DNA from: Pseudobdellovibrionaceae bacterium
GTDB lineage: Bacteria > Bdellovibrionota > FAC87 > UBA2466 > JACKAF01
Assembly: GCA_020635235.1 (NCBI GenBank)
Contig: JACKAF010000004.1
Span: 62,001 to 126,000, forward strand
DNA: 64,000 bases
Reading direction: 5' to 3'
In this document: piece by piece, positions 7,809-16,697 of the stretch
Layout: the number at the start of each line of letters is the position of its first letter
Numbering within the stretch: position 1 is the stretch's first letter
Translations under genes and position numbers: made by a program
The notes under the pieces: generated by a model
What the model was told of the DNA's origin: nothing
What the model saw: the letters and a program-made list of their open reading frames with translations, nothing else
The model's database searches: none

Positions 7809-9317
7809 TCACAATTTCGGAAGGTTAGCCGGCAGATGCGGGTAAACTGCCTCCGCCCCCAGCTCCAGGGAGCTCATCGGGTTGGTGCACTGCAGATACG
7901 CCTGCGTTCCCATCGGGCGTCCATTGCCGCTCCGCTTCAGGCCAACGAAGGGCAGACGGTAAACCGGGCTGACCGTGGGGCAGTTCCAGTGGAAAAGGCC
8001 CACTTCGACTTCCCCAAGAAGCCGAGCGTAGGTCTCACGTGAAGCCGAGTACAGCGATGCCACCAAGCCGTCGGGACTCTGGTTTAGTACCTGAGGCACT
8101 TCGTCCAGGTCTTGGATCTTGTAGATAGCGATGTTTGGCCCAAAAATCATATCGCGCTGGTAAATGCTCTTCGGGTTTAGAGTCTTTACGAGGTGGATGG
8201 ACGGAGAAACGTAATACCCGCGACGCTCCTTCTCCAGGTGCTTGCCTCGCATGATTTCCTCACAGCCCTCACGCACCGCGATCCCCTGGTAGCGGAGATA
8301 GTTTTCCATCTTCGCCTCGCTCACAAGCGGCCCCATGAAAACTTGTCTATCGGGTAACAGTCCGTAATCCACACGCACTTTCTTTGAGAGGTTGTGGAAA
8401 TCTTCCAGAAAACGATCAAAAAGATCCGCATGGATAAGCAAGCGGCGCGTGGACGTATAACGTTGGCCGGTCGTTAGGTATGCTGAATAGAGACTTTCCT
8501 TTAGTGCCTTTTCGTAACAAGCGTCTTTCCACACCACGATGCCGTTCTTGCCGCCGCTATTGATGACAAGGGTCTTCCAGTAGTCGTTCACGAGCTCTTT
8601 GCGGATGCGAAGTGCCTTTTCGTGAGAACCGGTAAAAAAGACACCTTGCACATCTTTGTGTCCAATCAAACGCCGAGAAAGCTCTGCGTCTCCGTGAATA
8701 ACATTGAATACGCCGCTGGGTATGCCTGCATCGTTTGCAATCTCGGCAAGCATCTGCCCCACGGCCGGATTGAATTTTGACGACTTTAGTACAACGGAGT
8801 TTCCGTTCAGAAGTGCCGGAACAAAGCGGCTATGGGAAATCAGGAGCGGTAGGGTAGATGGAGAGATGACCACCATAGGGCCTTTAGGGTAATAGCGAAA
8901 AACGCTCTCCATTTCATTGGTATGCTCCAGCTTGCGCTCCACTTCTGTTTCACTCGGCTGACCCAGATAGAACTCTAATAGTTGCAGGGACTCGTTAACC
9001 TCAGATTCCGCTTCCCACAGTGGGCCGCCTCCCTCGAAGGAAAGCATTTCGGAGACTTCTTTTTTTCTCTCCTGCAAAAGACCTCTGTAGCGAGAGAGCG
9101 CCGCGTAGCGATCCGAGGCCGGCATACGTTTCCAAGTAGCAAAGCCCGCACGGGCCGCATCTATTACATCGCCCACGTGTTCGTAGCTGAAAGGAAAGCT
9201 CAAGACCGGTTGGTCTAGGTCCCCTGGATTTTTGCTCAAGACTTCGCCGTTGGGGTCGCTCACCTTAACAAAGTGGCCCTTGATGTAATCGCCGCGGTAA
9301 GATCGAGTCGCTTCCAT
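7809..9317 (-). CDS. astD: AstD-like aldehyde dehydrogenase homologue lacking its catalytic residues
   Basis: The closest family is N-succinylglutamate 5-semialdehyde dehydrogenase (AstD), aligning over nearly the full 502 residues, including GQR-TxxRRLL, LFTG-like FFTGS, and IFGPN. The three core residues of the aldehyde dehydrogenase mechanism are all changed: the oxyanion Asn of PYNFP is Thr155 (PSTLP), the general-base Glu of LEMGG is Asn253 (VINSGG), and the nucleophilic Cys of GQRC is Tyr287 (GQRY, codon at 8457-8459). The frame is intact and a good AGGAG site precedes the ATG, so it looks maintained, not decayed. It follows the AstA-like gene by 64 bases on the same strand. Classical dehydrogenase activity is unlikely. 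Confidence 0.85.
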   Translation of the reverse strand: MEATRSYRGDYIKGHFVKVSDPNGEVLSKNPGDLDQPVLSFPFSYEHVGDVIDAARAGFATWKRMPASDRYAALSRYRGLLQERKKEVSEMLSFEGGGPLWEAESEVNESLQLLEFYLGQPSETEVERKLEHTNEMESVFRYYPKGPMVVISPSTLPLLISHSRFVPALLNGNSVVLKSSKFNPAVGQMLAEIANDAGIPSGVFNVIHGDAELSRRLIGHKDVQGVFFTGSHEKALRIRKELVNDYWKTLVINSGGKNGIVVWKDACYEKALKESLYSAYLTTGQRYTSTRRLLIHADLFDRFLEDFHNLSKKVRVDYGLLPDRQVFMGPLVSEAKMENYLRYQGIAVREGCEEIMRGKHLEKERRGYYVSPSIHLVKTLNPKSIYQRDMIFGPNIAIYKIQDLDEVPQVLNQSPDGLVASLYSASRETYARLLGEVEVGLFHWNCPTVSPVYRLPFVGLKRSGNGRPMGTQAYLQCTNPMSSLELGAEAVYPHLPANLPKL

Positions 9318-9381
9318 GCCGTTTCTCCTGATTAGACCTTGATCTTAGTCGCTCAGTGGGAGCGGTCAAGCGTTCGGGCCA

Positions 9382-10416
9382 CTAGACGGGCATTAAATAG
9401 ACGAGGTCTTTGGCCTCAACCTGGAGCCGCTTCTGATGGGTGGCCGGGAGTAGGGCGCCCCCCTTGCGAAGGTCGAAGGGAGCCTGAATGCAGCGAAACT
9501 CCCCCTTGTCCATGACCCCGACCAGAGCGAAGCTCTTGGTGTCCTTGGCTGAGCCGTTTAGAGTCTTACTGTGCACATGCGCCTTTTTTGTGTCCCGTAC
9601 AATCGTGATTTTGTCGGTATCGGCCCAAAAATGCGGTCCCCCGTCAAAGGGGTCAATGTGGTGCTTCCAGGCAAAGCCTATTTTTTCCAGCATGTGCTTA
9701 ACCGGCTCCGTTTCCTTTCCGACCCGACCGATGGCGTCGCGCACTTCGCCGTCAAGGAGACAGACAAAGATATCGCGCTTGGGAAAGAGTGAGGTAACAA
9801 ACTCCTTATTTGTCTGCGAGAGAACGTCGGCTTCCTCATACGAGAGGTTTGTAAATTTTCTTCCCACCGCCTCCCAAAGTATGCTCTCCCCGCTTTCTGT
9901 CAGCGGTGGCATCAGTTCGGATAAGATCCGGTCTTTGAACCAGCGACGCTTCATCTTAATAAAGAGAAAACGCGCAAAGGATAGCTGGCGCCCGAGCCGA
10001 GCCTTGTGGTTTCGGTATTCAGGATCGAGAACTAGGCCGCCAATCTCAGTGGGTCCATCGTGATCAAATTTCAAGCGTAGGACCTTGTGAATAAACCCCG
10101 TATGCAGGGTTTCACTGTATTTCTTTATTTCCTTGAGATCGAAATACATATGCGGCGATTTCGGGCTGCCGTGGCGGGCTATTATCATTGAAGTGCCGAC
10201 TATGGCTTCTTTCTCCAAATCTTCCAGGACAAAGATGTACTCGCGTTCAAACTTGTTCTCAATTTCACCGCTGAATGAGTCCAAAGAAAGCTGAATCTTT
10301 TCTTTCAGAAATTCTCGATCTGCAGGCAGGTTGATAAAGTAGACGAGTTTACTCAAACGGAAAATATCTTCCAGGTCTTCCTCGCGGACACTTCGAATGA
10401 GAAAATTGGCTTCCAC
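9382..10416 (-). CDS. astA: AstA-like arginine N-succinyltransferase family protein
   Basis: GNAT-type acyltransferase of the AstA/AruF/AruG family, which transfers succinyl from succinyl-CoA to the alpha-amino group of arginine or ornithine. The 344-residue length and motifs fit (IRSVREEDLEDIFRLS at the N-terminus, IGGLVLDPEYRNH, ILSELMPP, HIDPFDGGPHF). In ungapped alignment to E. coli AstA as I recall it, the proton-donor His229 (GQVHPQT) is Gly233 here (GRVGKET). The start is GTG sharing one base with the stop of the upstream M20 gene. AstB and AstC, needed for arginine succinyl catabolism, are not nearby, so the substrate is uncertain. Confidence 0.85.
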   Translation of the reverse strand: MEANFLIRSVREEDLEDIFRLSKLVYFINLPADREFLKEKIQLSLDSFSGEIENKFEREYIFVLEDLEKEAIVGTSMIIARHGSPKSPHMYFDLKEIKKYSETLHTGFIHKVLRLKFDHDGPTEIGGLVLDPEYRNHKARLGRQLSFARFLFIKMKRRWFKDRILSELMPPLTESGESILWEAVGRKFTNLSYEEADVLSQTNKEFVTSLFPKRDIFVCLLDGEVRDAIGRVGKETEPVKHMLEKIGFAWKHHIDPFDGGPHFWADTDKITIVRDTKKAHVHSKTLNGSAKDTKSFALVGVMDKGEFRCIQAPFDLRKGGALLPATHQKRLQVEAKDLVYLMPV

Positions 10417-11717
10417 TAGTTATCCTGTTCCGCTCCAGGCCGCGAGCGCATCATTTCGGTGTAAAAACGAGTTGCGATCCTGATCTGAGAAAGCGAGTTA
10501 AATTCGTTCGGCCGGTGTACGTTCCCGATGGAGACTCCCGGCCCAAAAACGATCGCTTCGGAGCCGTGTTGCTGGTAAAGCGCCGCTTCTGTCGACGAAG
10601 CCTTAGTGGCTTTTACTATCTTTTTGTGGCCTGCCGCCTTTAGGCTTTGGCTTGCCAACCGCATAAAGGGGCTATCCCGCCTCCCTTTTAGGGGCGCGTC
10701 TATCGAAAATTCTTCCGTTTCAAATCCCCAGTCTTTTACCTGGGTTTCAATCTTTTTTTGCAGTCGGTAGAGGTCCAGGTCGGGCAGACCTCGTACGTCG
10801 AAACTCAAATGCAAGGCGCCGTCGCGAGTAATGACTCGGTTTACACTCAACGTGCTGGAGGCAGGATTGAATCGGTTGTCACGTCTCTTTTTGAAATCGT
10901 GATTGAGTTCTTCGAAATAGTGAAAAAGGTGGAAGAGTGATGTCGTAGCTGCCGTTTGTCCATCCACGACCGTTGCCGTGCAGCGATCCGGAATTCGGTT
11001 GGTATCGGTGCCCGCGTCCAGCGAGACAATCCCGAGCCCGCGTTTGAATATGTCCGTCAGGCCTTTGTTTAGCGCGTTTACTCCTAGTTGAGGCGTAGAA
11101 CTATGGGCCGCTTTCCCCTTCCACTGCCTTTCACGAGTTGCTTGGCCGGTTGGGGAGAGTGCCAGGCGCAGGGTATAGACCATGTGTCCTTTGTGGGCAA
11201 AAACCAGAGAAAGCTCGGAGGGCTCCCCGACGAGAGTAAATTTCGGGCGGACCTGGTGCGCTTCCAGAAGTTTTTGTGCTCCCACCAGGCCCCGCTCTTC
11301 GCCGTAACTTCCAATCAGGGCAATCGGCCGTCCCCAAGGGCGCGAATGTTTGGCTGCCCAGATCTTGCACAGAAAATCGAGCTTCACATCGGCGCTGCCT
11401 AGTCCGTACAACCGGTCACGGACACGCGTGAGCTTAAACGGATCTCCCCCGGTTTTTGTCCAGTCTTGTCTTTCTCCGAAAGAAACCGTGTCGAGGTGGG
11501 TATGAAATGCCAGTAGGTCGGGGCTATCAGGCGCGTGGCTGAACGCAATAAGGTTGATAAACGTCTGCCCGTTCTCCTGTACACGCTGCTCGCGCACGGT
11601 GAGGCCGCAATCCTCCAAAAGTGGCGTGAGGAAGCGAACAATCTCCTCATTACCCTCGTACGTGAGGGAAGGGATGCGAATGGCCTCAACCATCCAGTCC
11701 ATTGGGGGTAAGTGCAT
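10416..11717 (-). CDS. M20-family metallo-deacylase/peptidase (ArgE/DapE/AstE-like role possible)
   Basis: Di-zinc hydrolase that removes an acyl group from an amino acid or cuts a small peptide. The 433-residue protein has a complete ligand set: HTHLDTV (about residue 72), GLGSADVKLD (about 108), the GEERGLVG Glu pair (about 138), GEPSEL, and the C-terminal HRPNEFNSL. A dimerisation domain is inserted between GHM-like and VFGPGVS segments. It is the first gene of an M20-AstA-AstD trio and is coupled to the AstA-like gene by a TAGTG overlap. A deacylase beside an acyltransferase suggests turnover of an N-acyl (possibly succinyl) amino acid, which is inference. Confidence 0.87.
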   Translation of the reverse strand: MHLPPMDWMVEAIRIPSLTYEGNEEIVRFLTPLLEDCGLTVREQRVQENGQTFINLIAFSHAPDSPDLLAFHTHLDTVSFGERQDWTKTGGDPFKLTRVRDRLYGLGSADVKLDFLCKIWAAKHSRPWGRPIALIGSYGEERGLVGAQKLLEAHQVRPKFTLVGEPSELSLVFAHKGHMVYTLRLALSPTGQATRERQWKGKAAHSSTPQLGVNALNKGLTDIFKRGLGIVSLDAGTDTNRIPDRCTATVVDGQTAATTSLFHLFHYFEELNHDFKKRRDNRFNPASSTLSVNRVITRDGALHLSFDVRGLPDLDLYRLQKKIETQVKDWGFETEEFSIDAPLKGRRDSPFMRLASQSLKAAGHKKIVKATKASSTEAALYQQHGSEAIVFGPGVSIGNVHRPNEFNSLSQIRIATRFYTEMMRSRPGAEQDN

Positions 11718-12063
11718 GTGGTGATTTACTCCGGTCTCCGGCCCCTAGCCCTATCCATGTAACCCGAACAACAGTGAAAGCTAACCGCGGCCGATTTTGT
11801 CTGTCAACGGCCGGCGCCCTGAGGCCAGCAGAGCGCATCGCCGCAAGACACTATAATAATTGACTAATTGGGGTGAGGCCTTGTTTAAGCGCCGCGGCTA
11901 TGGTAGAAAATTTTGGGGTTTGCGACTATTGAATTATCGGGTCTTTAGAATTGCAGCACGCGTGCGGCACTAGCTCGTTTCGTGAGACCGGATAATCCAG
12001 GAGTCCAGAAAAAATTGGTTTGTGCTGAGGTGATTCCTGGCTGGAGAACCACAATTTAGGCAC
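11718..12063. other. Divergent intergenic region between the M20 gene and rnc
   Basis: These 346 bases separate two divergent transcription units and must hold both promoters. A TTGACT at 11860-11865 followed after 17 bases by GTTTAA, and an AT-rich TATAATAAT patch at 11852-11860, are the only promoter-like signals I see; neither is strong. A short open frame on the minus strand (11926-12147) looks like noise. Confidence 0.4.
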
Positions 12064-12780
12064 TTGGAATCCGACTTCAACGCCGTTGAGACCCTTCTGG
12101 GTTATACGTTTTTGAGTCGGGCCATCCTTTTGCAGGCGATGACGCACTCGTCGTACGCCAACGAACTTGCGAACAACGCTTCCCCTATTATTTTGGAAAA
12201 TAATGAACGCCTAGAGTTTTTGGGCGATGCCGTGATCGGTTTGATCGTCGCCCGCGCGCTCATGGAACGTTTTCCCGACGCGAGCGAAGGCCGCCTTTCC
12301 CGATGGCGGAGCAGTCTGGTGAGCCGCAAAACCCTTGCAGCCATTGCCGGAGAGTTGGGGGTGGGCGACCACCTTCTGCTCGGACGGGGTGAGCTTCGAA
12401 CCGGTGGGAACGAAAAGCGTTCCATTCTGGCGGCCGCACTGGAAGCTCTAGTGGGCGCCCTCTACGTAGATGGCGGGATTGACTGCGCAAACGAGTTTTT
12501 GATGAAGATATATGAGCCCTGGTTCTCTTCGTTGAACGACGGGGACGAGACCATGTTCAAGCTCATGGATAAGAAAACGCACCTCCAAGAGCGAACCCAA
12601 AGCATCTTCCGTTGCACGCCCATCTATCAAATCGTCGATAGTTGGGGGCCGGAACACGAAAAGTACTTTCGTGTGGAGATCCTCATCAATGAAAAGGTAA
12701 TCGCACAGGGAGATGGACGAAGTAAAAAGGACGCTGAACAGCAGGCCGCGGGAATAGCGCTTGAGATTCTGAAGCTTTAA
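12064..12780 (+). CDS. rnc: Ribonuclease III
   Basis: Double-strand-specific endoribonuclease processing rRNA and structured mRNAs. The catalytic signature NERLEFLGDAV (about residues 45-55) and the second acidic cluster EALVGALYVDGG (about 122-133) are intact, followed by a double-stranded-RNA-binding domain at about 165-235. At 238 residues it is full length. The frame is open only from 12034 and the first usable start is TTG at 12064 with a weak AGG just upstream. It leads rnc-era-der, a common gene order. Confidence 0.95.
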   Translation: MESDFNAVETLLGYTFLSRAILLQAMTHSSYANELANNASPIILENNERLEFLGDAVIGLIVARALMERFPDASEGRLSRWRSSLVSRKTLAAIAGELGVGDHLLLGRGELRTGGNEKRSILAAALEALVGALYVDGGIDCANEFLMKIYEPWFSSLNDGDETMFKLMDKKTHLQERTQSIFRCTPIYQIVDSWGPEHEKYFRVEILINEKVIAQGDGRSKKDAEQQAAGIALEILKL

Positions 12781-12783
12781 ACC

Positions 12784-13698
12784 ATGAAAAAAGAGATAGA
12801 AAAAAGAACGGGCTTTGTTGCCATCGTTGGGCCCAGCAATTCGGGGAAGTCTACATTCTTGAATGCGGCCCTTGGTACCAAAGTCAGCATTGTTTCTCAC
12901 CGCCCCCAGACCACGTTGCGCGCGGTCAAAGGGATCTTGAATGAACAACGCGGGCAGATGATTTTTGTGGATACCCCGGGGCTTGTGAAACGCGACAAGC
13001 TGATGTCCCGATCCTTGAACCGGCTGGCCGACGAGCAGGCCAAGGGCTGTGATGTCGCGGCCTGGATGTTTGATGCCTCTCTTTCCAATGTTCTCGACCG
13101 AATCCGCAACATGCAGGACATCATCAAGAACTGGAAGCCCAAGGCACAGTCACTTTGTATCTTGAATAAAGTTGATAAAGTGGACAGGCGATTGCTTCTG
13201 CCCTTGCTTCAAGAAGTGGACAAACTGGGACTCTTTCAGGAAATGATTCCGATTGCCGCCCGTCGACAAGATGGGGTGGACCGGGTCGTCGATGTCCTTT
13301 TTAACTACTTGCCCGTAGGGGATCCCTTGTACCCCGATGACAAAGTTACGGATCGTTCCGAGGATTTTTTGATTTCGGAGATCATTCGGGAAAAAGTTTA
13401 CAAGATTACCCGTCAGGAAATTCCGTACTCCGTGCGTGTTGATATCGAGCGCTACGAAGGGCCGACCCGTAAGGATATTCCCCATTTTTTGGCGCGCGTG
13501 CATTCCGATTCAGATTCCCGCAAGGGGATTCTGATTGGGAAAAAAGGCGATGTGCTTAAACAAATCGGAAGCTTGGCTCGCCAGGACGTGGAACGTCTCC
13601 TGAACCGTCAGGTCTGTCTGAAATTACAGGTGGATGTGGAAAAAGATTGGCGACGAGACGAACGCCTAGTCCAACGTTACCTCGAGATAGAGGTCTAA
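12784..13698 (+). CDS. era: GTPase Era
   Basis: Essential GTPase for 30S subunit assembly that binds the 3-prime end of 16S rRNA. The G-domain has GPSNSGKST (G1), DTPG (G3) and NKVD (G4); the C-terminal KH domain carries GILIGKKGDVLKQIG at about residues 255-269. The length of 304 residues is normal. It starts three bases after the rnc stop and is followed one base later by der, so the three genes form one unit. Confidence 0.96.
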   Translation: MKKEIEKRTGFVAIVGPSNSGKSTFLNAALGTKVSIVSHRPQTTLRAVKGILNEQRGQMIFVDTPGLVKRDKLMSRSLNRLADEQAKGCDVAAWMFDASLSNVLDRIRNMQDIIKNWKPKAQSLCILNKVDKVDRRLLLPLLQEVDKLGLFQEMIPIAARRQDGVDRVVDVLFNYLPVGDPLYPDDKVTDRSEDFLISEIIREKVYKITRQEIPYSVRVDIERYEGPTRKDIPHFLARVHSDSDSRKGILIGKKGDVLKQIGSLARQDVERLLNRQVCLKLQVDVEKDWRRDERLVQRYLEIEV

Positions 13699-13699
13699 G

Positions 13700-14971
13700 G
13701 TGCTTGCCCGCATCCTCATTGCCGGCCGACCAAATGTCGGCAAATCCAGCTTAATGAACGCCCTGCTTGGGTACCGTCGCAGTATTGTTTGGGACGTGGC
13801 GGGGACTACTCAAGACGAACTCTGCGAAAAATTTGAATGGAACGAAAAACAAGTGGAACTTGTCGACGGGCAGGGAATTGATTCAGAAGCCGATCAAGAA
13901 GTCCTGCGCGGAATGCTTAGTCGTGCGGATGCCTGTCTTTTCTTGGTGGATGCGCGCTCGGGTATCCTGCCGATGGATCGTTGGCTGGCAGAAGAAATAC
14001 GCCGCACCGAGATTCCCGTACTTCTTGGTGTGAACAAAGCCGAATCCTTGGATGAAGAGATTGTTTGGGACTTTGCCGAGCTTGGATTCGAAGAAATGCT
14101 CGCCTTTTCAGCAGCGCACCGTTTGCATTTGGACAAGATTAAGGATTGGTGTGTTTCTCATGCGCGCCCCATAGAAACGCTAGCTCCAGAGGGAGATCGC
14201 CTCACCATTTCCATACTTGGCCGTCCCAACGCGGGGAAATCGACTTTGATGAACCGTTTGTGCGGGGAGGTGGTTTCCAAAGTGAGTCCTATCGCGATGA
14301 CTACGCGGGACGCCGTCGCGCATGAAGTGGAGTACGGAGGGCGTTCCTTTAGATTGCTGGATACGGCCGGAATCCGGCGCCGTAAGAATCGAAACGAACC
14401 CATAGAAGTTTTTTCCATTCACGCCTCCAAGCGTGCCCTTAGGGAGTCCGATTTAGTTTTCCTCCTTCTGCGATCTACTGAGGAACTTACGGATCAGGAC
14501 AAAAAGCTACTTTCCTTGATTGAGGATGAAGGCAAGCCTACCGTTATTTTCCCGAATTTTTGGGATCTATTGGATGGAGAGAGCCGCAGGAACTTCCTTA
14601 AAGAGCTCAAATATTACGTCGCGGCCCAACCGTACACAGTGGAACCTATTTCCGCCGCCACGGGGTGGCATGTCGATCGCTGCCTCAAAACAGCTTTGAG
14701 AATTTCCAAACACCTAGGAAAACGTATTACGACTTCGCGACTCAACGAGCGCATGAAGCAGATCGTTTCCCGCAACCCTCCACCGGTGCGGGGGAGTGGA
14801 AATTTCAATTTGCTTTACGTGAGTCAGGTGAAAGAAACTCCACCAACTTTCGTGTTTTTTGGTAACCGCCAAGTTCCTGAGAGCTATCGTCGGTATCTAA
14901 AAAACGAGATCCGAAAAGAGTTCGGCTTCCACGGTACCCCTCTGCGGTTGTTATTCCGCGAAAAACGTTAA
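13700..14971 (+). CDS. der: Ribosome biogenesis GTPase Der (EngA)
   Basis: Double-GTPase of 50S subunit assembly. Two G domains in tandem are visible: GRPNVGKSS (about residue 7) with NKAE, and GRPNAGKST (about residue 173) with DTAG, followed by a C-terminal KH-like domain. The first domain has WDVAGTTQDE as switch I and DGQGI in place of the usual DTGG/DTPG, a modest departure in G3. At 423 residues it is slightly short of E. coli Der. The start is GTG one base after the era stop. It converges with trmL. Confidence 0.92.
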   Translation: MLARILIAGRPNVGKSSLMNALLGYRRSIVWDVAGTTQDELCEKFEWNEKQVELVDGQGIDSEADQEVLRGMLSRADACLFLVDARSGILPMDRWLAEEIRRTEIPVLLGVNKAESLDEEIVWDFAELGFEEMLAFSAAHRLHLDKIKDWCVSHARPIETLAPEGDRLTISILGRPNAGKSTLMNRLCGEVVSKVSPIAMTTRDAVAHEVEYGGRSFRLLDTAGIRRRKNRNEPIEVFSIHASKRALRESDLVFLLLRSTEELTDQDKKLLSLIEDEGKPTVIFPNFWDLLDGESRRNFLKELKYYVAAQPYTVEPISAATGWHVDRCLKTALRISKHLGKRITTSRLNERMKQIVSRNPPPVRGSGNFNLLYVSQVKETPPTFVFFGNRQVPESYRRYLKNEIRKEFGFHGTPLRLLFREKR

Positions 14972-14973
14972 AG

Positions 14974-15441
14974 TTAATAAGTAACTGCGTTCTGGCGAAT
15001 GGCTTCGTAAACCCCTACTGCCGCACACTGGGCCAAGTTGAGGCTACGAACTAAATCGGTGCGCATCGGAATCTGTACGCAGCTTTCCGCGTACCTCTCC
15101 CTCAAGTCTGCCGGCAGACCCTTGGTTTCACTTCCGTAAACGAGGTACGCCTCGGGCTGAATGGAAAGGGAATAGAAGGAGCGGGTAGCAAACTTAGTGA
15201 ATAGTAAGAGCTGCTCGGGTTTGCGGACCGCAAGGAAGTGCTCCCAGTTTTCGTACTCACTAATTTCCAGATGTGGCCAGTAGTCGAGTCCGGCGCGTTT
15301 TACTTTTGACTCATCAATCGCAAAACCCAAAGGGTGAATCAGGTGCAAACTGGCACCCGTGCAAGCGCACAAACGGGCTATCGATCCCGTGTTTTGCGGG
15401 ATCACCGGCTGGTGAAGAACTATATGGAACCTGACAGACAT
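14974..15441 (-). CDS. trmL: tRNA (cytidine/uridine-34-2-prime-O)-methyltransferase TrmL
   Basis: SPOUT-class methyltransferase modifying the wobble base of leucine tRNAs. The 155-residue protein consists of the minimal SPOUT domain: QPVIPQNTGSIARLCA at the N-terminus, VYGSETKGLP in the middle, and the knot-forming IPMRTDLVRSLNLAQCAAV near the C-terminus. The start lies 22 bases inside the end of the upstream aminotransferase gene, so the two are co-transcribed. Confidence 0.94.
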   Translation of the reverse strand: MSVRFHIVLHQPVIPQNTGSIARLCACTGASLHLIHPLGFAIDESKVKRAGLDYWPHLEISEYENWEHFLAVRKPEQLLLFTKFATRSFYSLSIQPEAYLVYGSETKGLPADLRERYAESCVQIPMRTDLVRSLNLAQCAAVGVYEAIRQNAVTY

Positions 15442-16523
15442 TCCATCAGGCTATCTACCACTTTTTCCTGCTCCACGGGGGCTAATTCCGGGTAAATGGG
15501 TATGGAAAGTACCGTCTGGGAGAGTTTTTCCGCGTTCGGGAATTTCCCACCATTGAGGTGCGGGTGAAGGGCCGCCTGCTGGTTCAAAGACTTCAGATAG
15601 TAGATGCCGCAGCCGACGCCCTTTTCCTGCAGCGCCTCCATCAGCCCGTTGCGGTTTTGCGGAATGCGAATCGTGAATAGCGACCAAACGTTCTTGGCAT
15701 CGTTCTCAGAGGCGGGCGGCAGTTTCAGTTTGCCACTTGCTTCTAGTGGAGCCAGTGCTTCTCGGTATTGCCGGGCGATCCGTCTACGATCCTCGGACCA
15801 CGTGTGAACGTGGGGGATTTTGAGCTCCAAAAGAGCTGCTTGCAAGGTATCGAGCCGCCCATTTGTCCCGACCCGCTCGAACTGGTCCCGTGCGGTAGCG
15901 CCGTGCTGAGTAAGGTGCGTCAGCGTGTGCGCGAGTATTTCATCGTCGGTCAGAATCGCGCCTGCGTCACCCACCGCTCCGATGTTCTTGGTTGGGTAAA
16001 AACTCAAAGTATAAAGGTCAGCCCCCGCGTTCGGGACCCCGATCGATTGGGCGCCGTCTTCAATCAGGCGCAAAGAGCGTTTGCGGCAGAGTTCCCGAAT
16101 AGCGGCCAGGTCGTTTTGGCGGCCGTAAAGATCCACAGCGATGACGGCTTCCGTGGAGGGCGTGATTGCGGCCTCCACCCGTTCGGCCGTGACGCACCCC
16201 GTTTCCGGGCACACGTCGACCAGGACCGGTCGGAGGCCCGCCCACAGGATGGAACTCGCGCTCGCCACAAAAGAGTACGCCGGTGTGAGTACCTGGGCAC
16301 CGGGGCTCAGTCCCAGGGCCTTCAAAGATAGGATGAGCGCTTCTGTTCCGCTGGAGCACCCGACCGCGTAACGGTACCCAAGAATCTCGGCCAAAGATTT
16401 TTCAAAACTAGCGACCTCCGGGCCGAGGATGTAGTGTCCGGAGCGCAGGATGGACTCAAAGCGACGCTGGAATTCCTCCAGATAGGGTTCGTTCTGACGG
16501 AGCGGGGAAAACAAAGGTATCAC
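15420..16523 (-). CDS. DegT/DnrJ/EryC1/StrS-family PLP aminotransferase
   Basis: Sugar or nucleotide-sugar aminotransferase of the type used in lipopolysaccharide, S-layer or antibiotic sugar synthesis. The 367 residues include GCSSGTEALILSLKALG (cofactor phosphate site), EDGAQSIG (Asp contacting the pyridine nitrogen), and YPTKNIGAVGDAGAI with the PLP lysine. The start was placed at GTG 16523 because AGGAGG sits seven bases upstream; the open frame runs further but the extra N-terminus has no family similarity. No other sugar-pathway genes are adjacent, so its substrate is open. Confidence 0.9.
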   Translation of the reverse strand: MIPLFSPLRQNEPYLEEFQRRFESILRSGHYILGPEVASFEKSLAEILGYRYAVGCSSGTEALILSLKALGLSPGAQVLTPAYSFVASASSILWAGLRPVLVDVCPETGCVTAERVEAAITPSTEAVIAVDLYGRQNDLAAIRELCRKRSLRLIEDGAQSIGVPNAGADLYTLSFYPTKNIGAVGDAGAILTDDEILAHTLTHLTQHGATARDQFERVGTNGRLDTLQAALLELKIPHVHTWSEDRRRIARQYREALAPLEASGKLKLPPASENDAKNVWSLFTIRIPQNRNGLMEALQEKGVGCGIYYLKSLNQQAALHPHLNGGKFPNAEKLSQTVLSIPIYPELAPVEQEKVVDSLMECLSGSI

Positions 16524-16697
16524 AGTGGTGCCTCCTGGACCCGAAAACCTACAGCATGAGGACTTTCCCGCCAATAGGCAAGCATGAGCAAAGACGCGCC
16601 GGGATAGGGCAGACTTGCCAGCGCACAGCCCTGGCGGCTTTAGAGGCTTGTGACTGGGCGAGTTGTGCACTAGACTGCCCGCACGAAAGGGTGGCGC

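Noticed and set aside
11926..12147. Minus-strand 73-codon frame in the rnc upstream region
   Set aside because: Overlaps the rnc start antisense and shows no coding features.
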